Source: Verrucomicrobia bacterium UBA6775 (GTDB taxonomy: Bacteria > Verrucomicrobiota > Verrucomicrobiia > Limisphaerales > UBA1096). Taken from it: a DNA stretch of 22,092 bases. Location of the stretch: the NCBI GenBank assembly GCA_002453165.1, contig DKGH01000214.1, positions 13,750-35,841 on the forward strand, given 5' to 3'. Under the pieces are notes generated by a model. That model did no database searches. It was given only the letters and a program-made list of their open reading frames with translations, and was not told the DNA's origin. Position numbers and translations under genes: made by a program. This document shows positions 1 through 8,823 of this stretch, piece by piece (within the stretch, counting starts at the first letter, position 1; each line of letters starts with the position of its first letter).

Positions 1-63
1 CCGGATACACCTCCGGCCTCCGAGCCAAAACCGGAACCCAAAGAGGAGGCCAAGGGACGATGA
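1..63 (+). CDS. 3' end of an unidentified upstream gene (partial)
   Basis: An open frame runs from the window edge to TGA at 61-63. Its 20 visible codons encode a proline-, glutamate- and lysine-rich tail (starting PDTPPASEPKPEP). The stop overlaps the ATG of the next gene (ATGA, 60-63), the same arrangement seen between later genes of this operon, which supports it being a real coding end. Only the disordered, charged C-terminus is visible, so the family cannot be named. It is probably the preceding member of the MoxR-centred operon. The AG-rich stretch GAGGAGG at 43-49 inside this tail doubles as the ribosome binding site of the next gene. Confidence 0.6.
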   Translation, partial: PDTPPASEPKPEPKEEAKGR

Positions 64-908
64 ATGCCGGGTGGAAAAATTCCCGCCGGCTTGGTCGTGG
101 CATGATGGTTGTCGCGTTGGTCACGATGACTCTGGTCGGCTGGAGTCAACATCGCTGGTCGCGCGGTGAAGTGGATCCACGGGCCGGTGTGCCGGAGTGG
201 GATCGCGACGAGGAACTGCCGAACGACACGTTTACGTTTGCCCGCATCCAGTACGATTCATGGGGCGGCAGCGGTTGGCGCGGTCGCGGCAAATGGTCGA
301 TCGACTGGCCTGAGAGCGACCTGAACATGTCGTTTCGCCTGCAGCAACTTACCGCACTCAAGGTCGATCCCGAGGGCACGGTTCTCAATCTCACCGAGGA
401 CAAACTGTTCGAGTACCCGTTCATTTACATCATCGAGCCGGGCGAGTTGTACTTCACCAAGGACGAAGTCAAGGCACTGCGGAAATACCTGCTGACCGGC
501 GGCTTTTTGATGGTCGATGATTTTTGGGGGGAGAACGAGTGGGCCAACTTCGCGCGCGAGATGAAACGGGTGTTTCCATCGCGCGCGATCGTGGAGTTAC
601 CGATCGAGCACGAAATTTTTCAATGCGTTTTTCCGTTAGAGGAAAAACCGCAAGTACCCAATCCGCGCACCGCCGTTGAGGGTGCATCGCACGGCATCAC
701 GTGGGAACGCTGGGATGCCCAGACGCCGCACTACCGCGGCATTTACGATGACGAAGGCCGATTGATGGTGGTCATCTGCCACAATACCGACCTTGGCGAC
801 GGCTGGGAGGAGGAGAGCCGTGCCGGCCAATGGTACTTCAAGGAATTTTCCGAACCCAAGGCTTACCCCATGGGGATCAACATTATTTTCTACTCAATGA
901 CGCACTAA
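60..908 (+). CDS. DUF4159 domain protein, membrane-anchored
   Basis: A 282-residue protein with a basic N-terminus and one hydrophobic segment at about residues 14-29 (GMMVVALVTMTLVGW), so probably an uncleaved anchor or signal sequence with the rest in the periplasm. The body matches the DUF4159 family: an N-terminal block with FTFARIQYDSWGG, then YPFIYIIEPGELYFT and LTGGFLMVDDFWG in the middle (about residues 120-158), and a C-terminal block ending in YPMGINIIFYSMTH. The family has a flavodoxin/GATase-like fold of unknown activity and usually sits beside MoxR and VWA genes, as here. The start at 60 is supported by GAGGAGG at 43-49 and by ATGA overlap with the preceding gene. The stop TAA is one base before the moxR ATG, so the genes are surely cotranscribed. 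Confidence 0.88.
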   Translation: MNAGWKNSRRLGRGMMVVALVTMTLVGWSQHRWSRGEVDPRAGVPEWDRDEELPNDTFTFARIQYDSWGGSGWRGRGKWSIDWPESDLNMSFRLQQLTALKVDPEGTVLNLTEDKLFEYPFIYIIEPGELYFTKDEVKALRKYLLTGGFLMVDDFWGENEWANFAREMKRVFPSRAIVELPIEHEIFQCVFPLEEKPQVPNPRTAVEGASHGITWERWDAQTPHYRGIYDDEGRLMVVICHNTDLGDGWEEESRAGQWYFKEFSEPKAYPMGINIIFYSMTH

Positions 909-909
909 C

Positions 910-1916
<1,007 letters not shown>

Positions 1917-1920
<4 letters not shown>

Positions 1921-2864
1921 GCCGACTGCAGACAGCGCACCGTTTCCTGGATCCGAAAGCCTTGATGGAAATCAAGAGCCTGTCGCTCCGGGCGCGTGCT
2001 GTTGTCGAGGGCTTCATGAGCGGCCTGCACCGCAGTCCGCGTACCGGGTTTTCCACAGAGTTCACCGAGTACCGCCAATACGCGCAGGGCGATGACGTTC
2101 GGTTTTTGGACTGGAAAGTGATGGCCCGCACCGACCGCGAGTTCATCAAGAAATTTGAGGACGAGACCAACCTGCGTTGCACGTTCATGGTCGATTTTTC
2201 CCGGTCGATGGAGTTCGGCGGGGACGAGGCCGGCGTGAAAAAAAGCGACTACGGTCGAACCATCGCCGCGTCGCTCGCCTGGTTTTTGATTCAGCAACGC
2301 GACGCCGTCGGTCTGGCGACATTCGACCGCGACGTGCGGGAATTCATTCCACCGCGTTACCGGCAGGATCAACTCAAGACCATCCTCGGCAGGCTTGAAA
2401 CCCAGCCGGCGGGGCAGGCGACCGACCTTTGCCAGGCGCTGGACAAGCTGGCGTCGCTCGTGGGCAAGCGCGGGATGATCGTGCTGGTGTCCGATTTTCT
2501 TACACCGATCGCCGAGCTGGAGCGCAGCCTCAACCTGTTCACTTCAGCTGGCCATGATGTGCGCGCCATTCAGGTGCTGCATCCGCGAGAGCTGGATTTC
2601 GCATTCGAAGAAGCCGCCATTTTTGAGGACATGGAGAGCGGCCAAAATCTGATCCTCGATCCCGGACTGGCGCGTGAGGCGTACCTCGAGAAAATCAAGG
2701 CACATAACGAAGCGCTCGACGGGGTGTTCAGCGCACAGGGCATCACCTCGTTTCGCGTCAGCACGACAGAGCCGTTGGAGATGGTGCTGTTAAAATTCCT
2801 GCAGGAACAGCCGGCACGAGCGGTGGCACGTCAACGGCGGTCGCCGGGGAGGAACGCCGCATGA
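1917..2864 (+). CDS. DUF58 domain protein (VWA-like MoxR partner)
   Basis: A 315-residue soluble protein with no membrane segment. The N-terminal block SLSLRARAVVEGFMSGLHRS (residues 21-40), then GDDVRFLDWKVMART and EDETNLRCTFMVDFSRSM, are the diagnostic features of DUF58. DFSRS at 93-97 is a complete MIDAS (DxSxS) metal site of the von Willebrand A fold. The start is GTG at 1917, inside a GTGA overlap with the moxR stop; an in-frame ATG at codon 17 (MEIKSLSL) would remove residues normally present in the family, so GTG is preferred. DUF58 proteins are the usual immediate neighbours of MoxR and are thought to be partners or substrates of the ATPase. The gene ends in an ATGA overlap with the BatA/VWA gene. 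Confidence 0.93.
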
Positions 2865-4942
2865 GTTTCCTGACGCCACTTTATTTGATCGGCGCGCTTG
2901 GGCTGGCCATCCCGATCATCCTGCATCTGTTGCATGATCGACCAAAGAATAAGCAGGCGTTCGGCAGCCTGATGTTCCTCGACAAGACCAAGCCGCCGGT
3001 GGATCGCAAGCGGCGTCCGACTCACCTGCTGCTGTTGTTGCTGCGGTGCCTTGCGTTGTTATTGCTGGCGTTTGTTTTTGCGCGGCCGTTCGTCACGGTC
3101 GACGACCCCGCCGCGGCCGGCAAACGCGATCGCCAGTGGCTGACGGTGCTGCTCGACCGCAGTGCCAGCATGCAGCGCGGCGACTTGTGGCAGCAGGCCA
3201 AGGCCAAGGTGGAGACGGCGCTTGGCCAACTGGGCCCGGGGGATCACTTCACGTTGTATGCTTATGGCGACACGGCGGACCGACTGGTGGATATCGATGC
3301 CTGGCAGGACAGCGCATCTGAAACCGAGGTGACGCAGCAACTCGAGCGCTTGGCCAAGCCGGGCTTCGGGGGCAGCGACCTTGGCCAAGCGCTGGTGATT
3401 GCCGGCGAGGCGATCCAGGAAAAACAGGTCGAGCCGGATGAACAGCCCTTGGCCAAGCGCGAAATTCTCGTGATTAGTGATTTGCAGAAGGGTTCCAAAC
3501 TCGGGGAGGTGCAGGGCTACGAGTGGCCGACCGGGATCCGGGTGTCGCTCGAGCAGATCGGCGAGGATGATCAGGGCAACTGCGGCATGGAACAGGTCGC
3601 GGCGAGGACACTCTGGGCGGCGACCGAGTCGGTGCCGTCCTTTCGGATCAGCAACTCGCCCAACGCCACGACGGATGAATTTGAATTTGTCGTGCAATCA
3701 GCCACCGGCGATCCGTTGAACCAAAAGGTGCATGTGCCGCCGGGGCGCAGTCGCGTGGTGGAGATGCCGGCCGAGTGGCTCGAGCAAACCATTCAGCAGT
3801 TATCGATTCGCGGTGATGCCGCCGGGTTCGACAACACATATCACTTCGCCCAGGAACGACAGCAGACGGTGCGCATCGTTTACATCGGTGAAGACAAGCC
3901 GAACGATGCCGAAGGCTCGCTTTTTTATCTGCAGAGCGCGTTTCAAAAAACGAGTGCGCTGGGCTTTGACGTGCAGGCTGTCAGCGGACAGTCCACCGAG
4001 GCCCTGCCGGAGGCGGACCTTTACGTGATCGGCAACGTGGTTTCGGATGCGCAGGCCAAGGCGCTCGACCAGGCGATTCGCGGAGGCGCCACGGCGCTGG
4101 CGATTGTTCACTCGGACAAGCAGGCCAAGAACCTGCAGCTTTGGCTCGACGCCCCGGAACTGTTCATCGCGGATGTGAAGTCGAAGGACTACGGCCTGCT
4201 GCAGTCGCTCAAGCTCGATCACCCGGTGCTGTCCGTTTTTCGTGACTCGAGGTTCAGCGACTTCACTAATCTGCATTTCTGGAATTACCGCGAACTGCAA
4301 AGCCTGCCAAGCGAGGGGGTTGAGGTGCTGGCGAGATTCGACACCGGCCCGCCGGCATGGCTACACGTCCTGCGGGACGAGGGTCGCCTGATGGTGATGA
4401 CCGCCGGCTGGAGACCGTCCGACAGCCAGCTTGCGCTCTCGACCAAGTTCATCCCGCTGCTCTACTCGATTTTGCAACCAGTGCTCGAGGCAAAGACTCA
4501 GTCGCATCAATTTCATGTTGGCAGCCGGATTGACGTGACCCGATTCAACAACGGCGAGGTCAGCGGCAGCGTGACGATCACTCCGCCCGGAGAGGGAGCG
4601 GCCACGGTCGAGACGGCCGACGTGTTCCTGCCGACCGAGCCCGGGCTGTACACCGCCAGCGGTGCGGATTGGTCGGAGACGTTCGCGGTGAACCTGCTGC
4701 CGGCCGAGAGCCGGACTGAGCCGATCCCGATGGATCAATTTCAAAAACTCGGCCTCCCGATGGACGAGGCGGTGGCCTCGCCCGGGCAACTCGCCGCTGA
4801 TGCCGCCACGGCTGAGAAGACCGAGGCGAACCGCCGTGAATACTGGCAATGGGCCTTGTTGGCTGTACTTTTGTTTGTCACCCTCGAAACTGTGCTGGCC
4901 GCCCGGGGAAGTCGGGCAGTTGAACCGGTCATGACATCATGA
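2861..4942 (+). CDS. BatA/VWA domain membrane protein
   Basis: A 693-residue membrane protein. The N-terminus (MSFLTPLYLIGALGLAIPII) is the BatA/aerotolerance-regulator N-terminal domain with a first membrane helix at about 5-22, followed by a second helix at about 55-75 (HLLLLLLRCLALLLLAFVFA). A von Willebrand A domain follows with intact MIDAS DRSAS at 99-103. The central and C-terminal parts form a long extracytoplasmic region, and a last helix lies at about 660-680 (YWQWALLAVLLFVTLETVLA). GGGGAGGA at 2846-2853 is a good ribosome binding site 7 bases before the ATG, which also overlaps the DUF58 stop. Such proteins accompany MoxR and DUF58 and are the probable membrane partners of the ATPase. 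Four TTGGCCAA palindromes lie in this gene. Gene symbols such as batA are avoided because orthology is not certain. Confidence 0.88.
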   Translation: MSFLTPLYLIGALGLAIPIILHLLHDRPKNKQAFGSLMFLDKTKPPVDRKRRPTHLLLLLLRCLALLLLAFVFARPFVTVDDPAAAGKRDRQWLTVLLDRSASMQRGDLWQQAKAKVETALGQLGPGDHFTLYAYGDTADRLVDIDAWQDSASETEVTQQLERLAKPGFGGSDLGQALVIAGEAIQEKQVEPDEQPLAKREILVISDLQKGSKLGEVQGYEWPTGIRVSLEQIGEDDQGNCGMEQVAARTLWAATESVPSFRISNSPNATTDEFEFVVQSATGDPLNQKVHVPPGRSRVVEMPAEWLEQTIQQLSIRGDAAGFDNTYHFAQERQQTVRIVYIGEDKPNDAEGSLFYLQSAFQKTSALGFDVQAVSGQSTEALPEADLYVIGNVVSDAQAKALDQAIRGGATALAIVHSDKQAKNLQLWLDAPELFIADVKSKDYGLLQSLKLDHPVLSVFRDSRFSDFTNLHFWNYRELQSLPSEGVEVLARFDTGPPAWLHVLRDEGRLMVMTAGWRPSDSQLALSTKFIPLLYSILQPVLEAKTQSHQFHVGSRIDVTRFNNGEVSGSVTITPPGEGAATVETADVFLPTEPGLYTASGADWSETFAVNLLPAESRTEPIPMDQFQKLGLPMDEAVASPGQLAADAATAEKTEANRREYWQWALLAVLLFVTLETVLAARGSRAVEPVMTS
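3222..3456. repeat. Cluster of four TTGGCCAA palindromes
   Basis: TTGGCCAA occurs at 3222-3229, 3350-3357, 3381-3388 and 3449-3456, all inside the BatA/VWA reading frame, where it is read as Leu-Gly-Gln or Leu-Ala-Lys. Three of the four extend to CTTGGCCAAG. This is the densest patch of the iterated palindrome in the window. Confidence 0.75.
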
Positions 4943-7900
4943 ACGAACCAAAAACACTTCAGGAACACCTCACGTTTTACCGGCAACAACATCGTCGGCA
5001 GAAACTTTACTCCGGCTTGGCCATCTGCTGGGGGCTATGTGCCCTGGCGGTTGTCGCGTTACTGCTGCTTGGCCAGGCGCCTGCCGTTGCCTGGCCGGTT
5101 GTCGCGGTGGCGGCTGCAGGCTTGGCCACACTGGTATTGATTAAGGTTTGGATGGTGGACTGGCTGACATTGAACGAAATCATCCGGAAGATTGAGCAGC
5201 ATTACCCCGGGCTGAACAAGTTGCTGGAGACGGCCTCCGAGCAGTTGGCCAAAAACGACCCCGACAAACTGGATTTCATGCAGCAGCGTGTGCTCGCCGA
5301 GGCACTGCAGGCCAGCCGTGACCAGGGCTGGGAGATGCAGTCCAATGGCCGTCTGGCCATGGCGCACGTTTACCACGGGGCTGCGCTCACAGTGTTTCTG
5401 CTGGCATTCTGGCAGTTGGCCGAGAACAGCACGTTGATGGATCGATCCGCGTTGGGCTTGGCCAAGGGCAAGGTGACCGTGGAGCCGGGCAACGTGGACG
5501 TCGAGCGCGGCACAAGTTTGATCATCGCCGCAAAGTTTTCCGAGTTTAAGCCCGACGTCAGACTTGTCGTGCAAGTGCCCGGCCAACCCAAGCGCCGGAT
5601 GAACATGGCCCAGAGTCTCGACGATCCCACTTACAGCTATCGCTTGGCCAACGTGCAGTCCAATGCGCTGTACAATATCGAGTTCGACGGCAGGGAGAGT
5701 GAACGCTATCGGATGATGGTCTTTGAGTTCCCTGATCTGAAGGTGTCCGAGGCCAAGCTCGATTACCCGGAATTCACCGGGCGCGAGGACAAGACGATCA
5801 AGAATACCCGCCGCCTCACCGCGGTCGAGGGCACCGGGTTATCGTTCGATTTTCAGTTCAACAAGCCGCTCAAGTCGGCCGTACTCAAGGCACGCGACGA
5901 CGAGGGTGAAGACATCGTGCTTAAGCCGCTCGAGGAAAATAGCCCGAACTATTCATTCGCGCAGGACCTTGGTGCGCCGGGAGAGTTTCGCTACGAACTG
6001 CTCCTCGAGGATCTGGAGGGTCGGGTGAATCAATTCCCGTCCAAGTACGTGTTCAACGTACTCGAGAATCTGGCACCGGCGTTGAAATTCAAGGCGCCCA
6101 CCGGCGACACCGAGGTGACCGCCATTGAGGAGCTGCGTCTGCTGGGCGAGGCCCGAGATGATTTCGGGCTGGAGGCAGTCGGCATCGGGTTTCAGCTGGC
6201 CGGCGAACAGCCGCACCATATCGCTCTGCAGACCGACGGCGCGGCCACCAACCGACTGGATGTTGCCCATGTCATACGGATGGAGGAACTCGACGTCGAG
6301 GTGGGGCAGGTCGTCAGCTATTTTCTCTGGGCGGATGATCGCGACCAAAGCGGGGAACTTCGCCGCAGCTTTAGCGACCTGTTTTTTGCCACCGTCCGTC
6401 CGTTCGACGAGATTTTCCGCCAGAACCGATCCGCCACCGAGGGCATGCGCGAACAGCAAGAACAGCAGCAGGGCGAAGGCGGCGAGGGCGGCGAGCAGCA
6501 GCAATCCATCAGCCGCCTGCTCGACAACCAAAAGGAGGTGATCAGCGCCACGTGGAATCTGCGTCGCCGTCTGGAAGAAGACGAGTCGCTGACCGAGGAC
6601 ATCCAGACCGTCCTCGATTCGCAGGGTGAGTTGATGAACCTGCTGGAGCAGGCCTCGTCGATGCTGCAGGACACCGAGTCCGGCGGGCAGGCGTATCAGG
6701 CCAATGAGGCCATGCAGGCGGCGGCCGAGGATTTGTCTGAGGCACTGGATGCTGATGCGGCCGAGGAGATCGCCCGTGCGTTGTCCGATGCCATACTCAA
6801 CGAACAGACCGCGTTGCAGCATTTGCAGAAACTTCGCGAGAACGAATTTCAGGTATCACGCCAGCAGGCACGGCAGCAGCAACAACAGCAGGGTCGGGGC
6901 AACAGCAATCGTTCACAGCGCCAGCTCGATCAACTCAACATGCAGGACACGGAAAACAACTATGAGTTGGAGAGCAAAGCCGAGCGTCAACAACAGCAGG
7001 CACAGCAACAGGGCGAACGTGCCGAGCAACTGCAGACGCTCAACCGCCTCAAGGAACTTTCCCGCCGTCAATCCGACCTGAACGAGCGCCTGCAGGAATT
7101 GCAGATTGCGCTGCTGGATGCGGAGGACGAGGAAGAGCGGGAGCGTATCGAGCGCGAACTCAAACGTTTGCAGGAGGAACAGCGAGACCTGATCGACAAC
7201 CTCGACGAGGTCCAGCAGCGGATGGAGCAAAATCAGGACGACGAACTCGCCGATGCACAGGAGCAACTGGAACAGGCTCGTGATCAGATGGAGGAAACCG
7301 CCCGAAATCTCGAGCAGCAAAACCTCTCGCAGGCAGCCAACTCCGGTTCCCGCGCCAGTCGCAACCTTGATGGAGTTGAGGAGGATTACAAGGAACAGAC
7401 CGCCAACGAGTTTGCCGAGGCCATGCGCGAAATGCGGCAGGACGCCCGCGAACTCGACGCCACCCAAAACGAGTTAAACAAGGCCATCGAAGAGGATCGG
7501 CAAAGTTCCTTCCGCTCACTGAGCGACGAGGGCAACCTCAAGGACGCGCTCGACATGGCCGAGCAACAGAAGGATCAGCTCGAGGATTTGCTGCAGCAGA
7601 TGGAGCAGGTCTCCCGCGAGGCGGAGGACTCCGAACGGCTGTTGTCCAACGAATTGGAGGACGGCATCCGCCGCGCCCGGCAGGAGAACATGGAACAGTC
7701 ACTTGACCAGTTGTCGCTGCTAATGCGGAACAACCTGCCGGAGGAGACCGGTGACATTCAGCGTGATCTGACAGAAAACATCTCCGAGTTGCGCGACACG
7801 GTCGAGGAGGCAGCCGAAAAGATCATCGGCAACGACGAGGACGCCATGCGCTTCGCTGCCGATCAACTGGACGACCTGCGCGAGGAGGTCCAGCGTGAGA

Positions 7901-8778
7901 TGGAGAACGCGCTCAACCAGCAGCGTCAGGGCGAGCCACAGGGCGGCCGCGAGCAGCAGGGCAACGAACCCAATCCGCTAGGCCAAGCGGAGGGAGAAAA
8001 CCGCGAAGCCCAGCCGGGTCAGGGCCAAGCGCAACCCGAGGAGGGTGAGCCCCGGGAAAACCAGCAGCGCGGCGGCGGACAGGGCCAGCCAAGCGAACAG
8101 GAGGAACCTCGTGAAGGCCAAGGACGTGGCCAAGCGGATGAGCAGGAGGACAATCCTGAGCGACAGGGTGGCCAGGGGCAACAGCCCCGTGAGGGCGAAC
8201 CGCAGGAGGGTCAGCCCAATGGACAACCTCGTCCCGGGCAGGGACAGGGCCAGCCAAGCGAAGAACCCAACGAGCAGCAGAACCCCCAGACAGCACAGGG
8301 GCAGGGCGGACAGCGACCGAATCCGAGCGACCGGAATAATCGCCGACGCGGAGGAGACGACAACGGCGGTGGGAATACCGGCGGCTCCGACTTGTTTCGG
8401 AACCTTGAAAACTTCGACCTCGATGGCCCGCTGACCGGACTCGACTTCCGCGAATGGGAGGATCGTCTGCGGGAGGTTGAGGAAGTCGTCGAGATTCCGG
8501 AGCTGAGAAACGAGCTTTCCGAGGTGCGCCAGCGTGCCCGGGATATCCGCCGAGAAAACAGGGAGAACGGCAAGCCCCCCAAGTGGGATCTGGTCGACAT
8601 GCAAATACTCAAGCCGTTGACCGAGATCAACCAGCGACTTGAGGAGGAACTGTCGGCGCGCCAGCCCAAGCGGGAATTGGTGCCGGTCGATCACGATCCG
8701 GTCCCCGAGGAATACTCCGAGCTCGTCCGCCGCTACTACGAACGCCTAGGCGGCCGAAGGGAGAAGGGCAGTGAATAG
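4939..8778 (+). CDS. DUF4175 family membrane/coiled-coil protein
   Basis: A very large (1279-residue) protein. Two hydrophobic helices occupy about 25-72 and a third about 143-160, separated by a segment with IIRKIEQHYPGLNKLLETAS typical of DUF4175. Residues 165-490 look like beta-rich extracytoplasmic domains. From about 495 to 980 the sequence is a long Glu/Gln/Arg-rich coiled coil, then a Gln/Gly/Glu/Pro-rich low-complexity linker (about 994-1150), then a compact C-terminal domain (FREWEDRLREVEEVVEIPEL onward). The start ATG at 4939 overlaps the preceding TGA; no Shine-Dalgarno is visible. DUF4175 proteins have no established activity. Topology and the coiled coil suggest a scaffold spanning the periplasm. 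The best-supported part of the assignment is the N-terminal domain and the operon context. Confidence 0.87.
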   Translation: MNEPKTLQEHLTFYRQQHRRQKLYSGLAICWGLCALAVVALLLLGQAPAVAWPVVAVAAAGLATLVLIKVWMVDWLTLNEIIRKIEQHYPGLNKLLETASEQLAKNDPDKLDFMQQRVLAEALQASRDQGWEMQSNGRLAMAHVYHGAALTVFLLAFWQLAENSTLMDRSALGLAKGKVTVEPGNVDVERGTSLIIAAKFSEFKPDVRLVVQVPGQPKRRMNMAQSLDDPTYSYRLANVQSNALYNIEFDGRESERYRMMVFEFPDLKVSEAKLDYPEFTGREDKTIKNTRRLTAVEGTGLSFDFQFNKPLKSAVLKARDDEGEDIVLKPLEENSPNYSFAQDLGAPGEFRYELLLEDLEGRVNQFPSKYVFNVLENLAPALKFKAPTGDTEVTAIEELRLLGEARDDFGLEAVGIGFQLAGEQPHHIALQTDGAATNRLDVAHVIRMEELDVEVGQVVSYFLWADDRDQSGELRRSFSDLFFATVRPFDEIFRQNRSATEGMREQQEQQQGEGGEGGEQQQSISRLLDNQKEVISATWNLRRRLEEDESLTEDIQTVLDSQGELMNLLEQASSMLQDTESGGQAYQANEAMQAAAEDLSEALDADAAEEIARALSDAILNEQTALQHLQKLRENEFQVSRQQARQQQQQQGRGNSNRSQRQLDQLNMQDTENNYELESKAERQQQQAQQQGERAEQLQTLNRLKELSRRQSDLNERLQELQIALLDAEDEEERERIERELKRLQEEQRDLIDNLDEVQQRMEQNQDDELADAQEQLEQARDQMEETARNLEQQNLSQAANSGSRASRNLDGVEEDYKEQTANEFAEAMREMRQDARELDATQNELNKAIEEDRQSSFRSLSDEGNLKDALDMAEQQKDQLEDLLQQMEQVSREAEDSERLLSNELEDGIRRARQENMEQSLDQLSLLMRNNLPEETGDIQRDLTENISELRDTVEEAAEKIIGNDEDAMRFAADQLDDLREEVQREMENALNQQRQGEPQGGREQQGNEPNPLGQAEGENREAQPGQGQAQPEEGEPRENQQRGGGQGQPSEQEEPREGQGRGQADEQEDNPERQGGQGQQPREGEPQEGQPNGQPRPGQGQGQPSEEPNEQQNPQTAQGQGGQRPNPSDRNNRRRGGDDNGGGNTGGSDLFRNLENFDLDGPLTGLDFREWEDRLREVEEVVEIPELRNELSEVRQRARDIRRENRENGKPPKWDLVDMQILKPLTEINQRLEEELSARQPKRELVPVDHDPVPEEYSELVRRYYERLGGRREKGSE
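7918..8388 (+). repeat. Low-complexity Gln/Gly/Glu-rich coding repeat
   Basis: This stretch of the DUF4175 gene encodes about 155 residues made almost only of Q, G, E, P, R and N in degenerate GQGQPxE-type units. At nucleotide level GACAGGGCCAGCCAAGCGAA recurs exactly at 8078-8097 and 8243-8262, so part of the region has grown by duplication. It probably forms a disordered linker between the coiled coil and the C-terminal domain. Such tracts are prone to length variation. Confidence 0.7.
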
Positions 8779-8823
8779 GTCGCATGGGCCTCATTGGACG
8801 TATGGAGATACGCAAAGACGGTG

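Noticed and set aside
7978..8694. Long - strand open frame opposite the DUF4175 gene, leucine- and alanine-rich
   Set aside because: It is the antisense of the Q/G/E-rich tract; lack of stops follows from the composition, and the + strand has the recognised family.
8794..8823. Upstream TTG start of the GATase-like gene
   Set aside because: Open in frame, but no ribosome site and the added residues are not membrane-protein-like; ATG 8824 preferred, though not proven.
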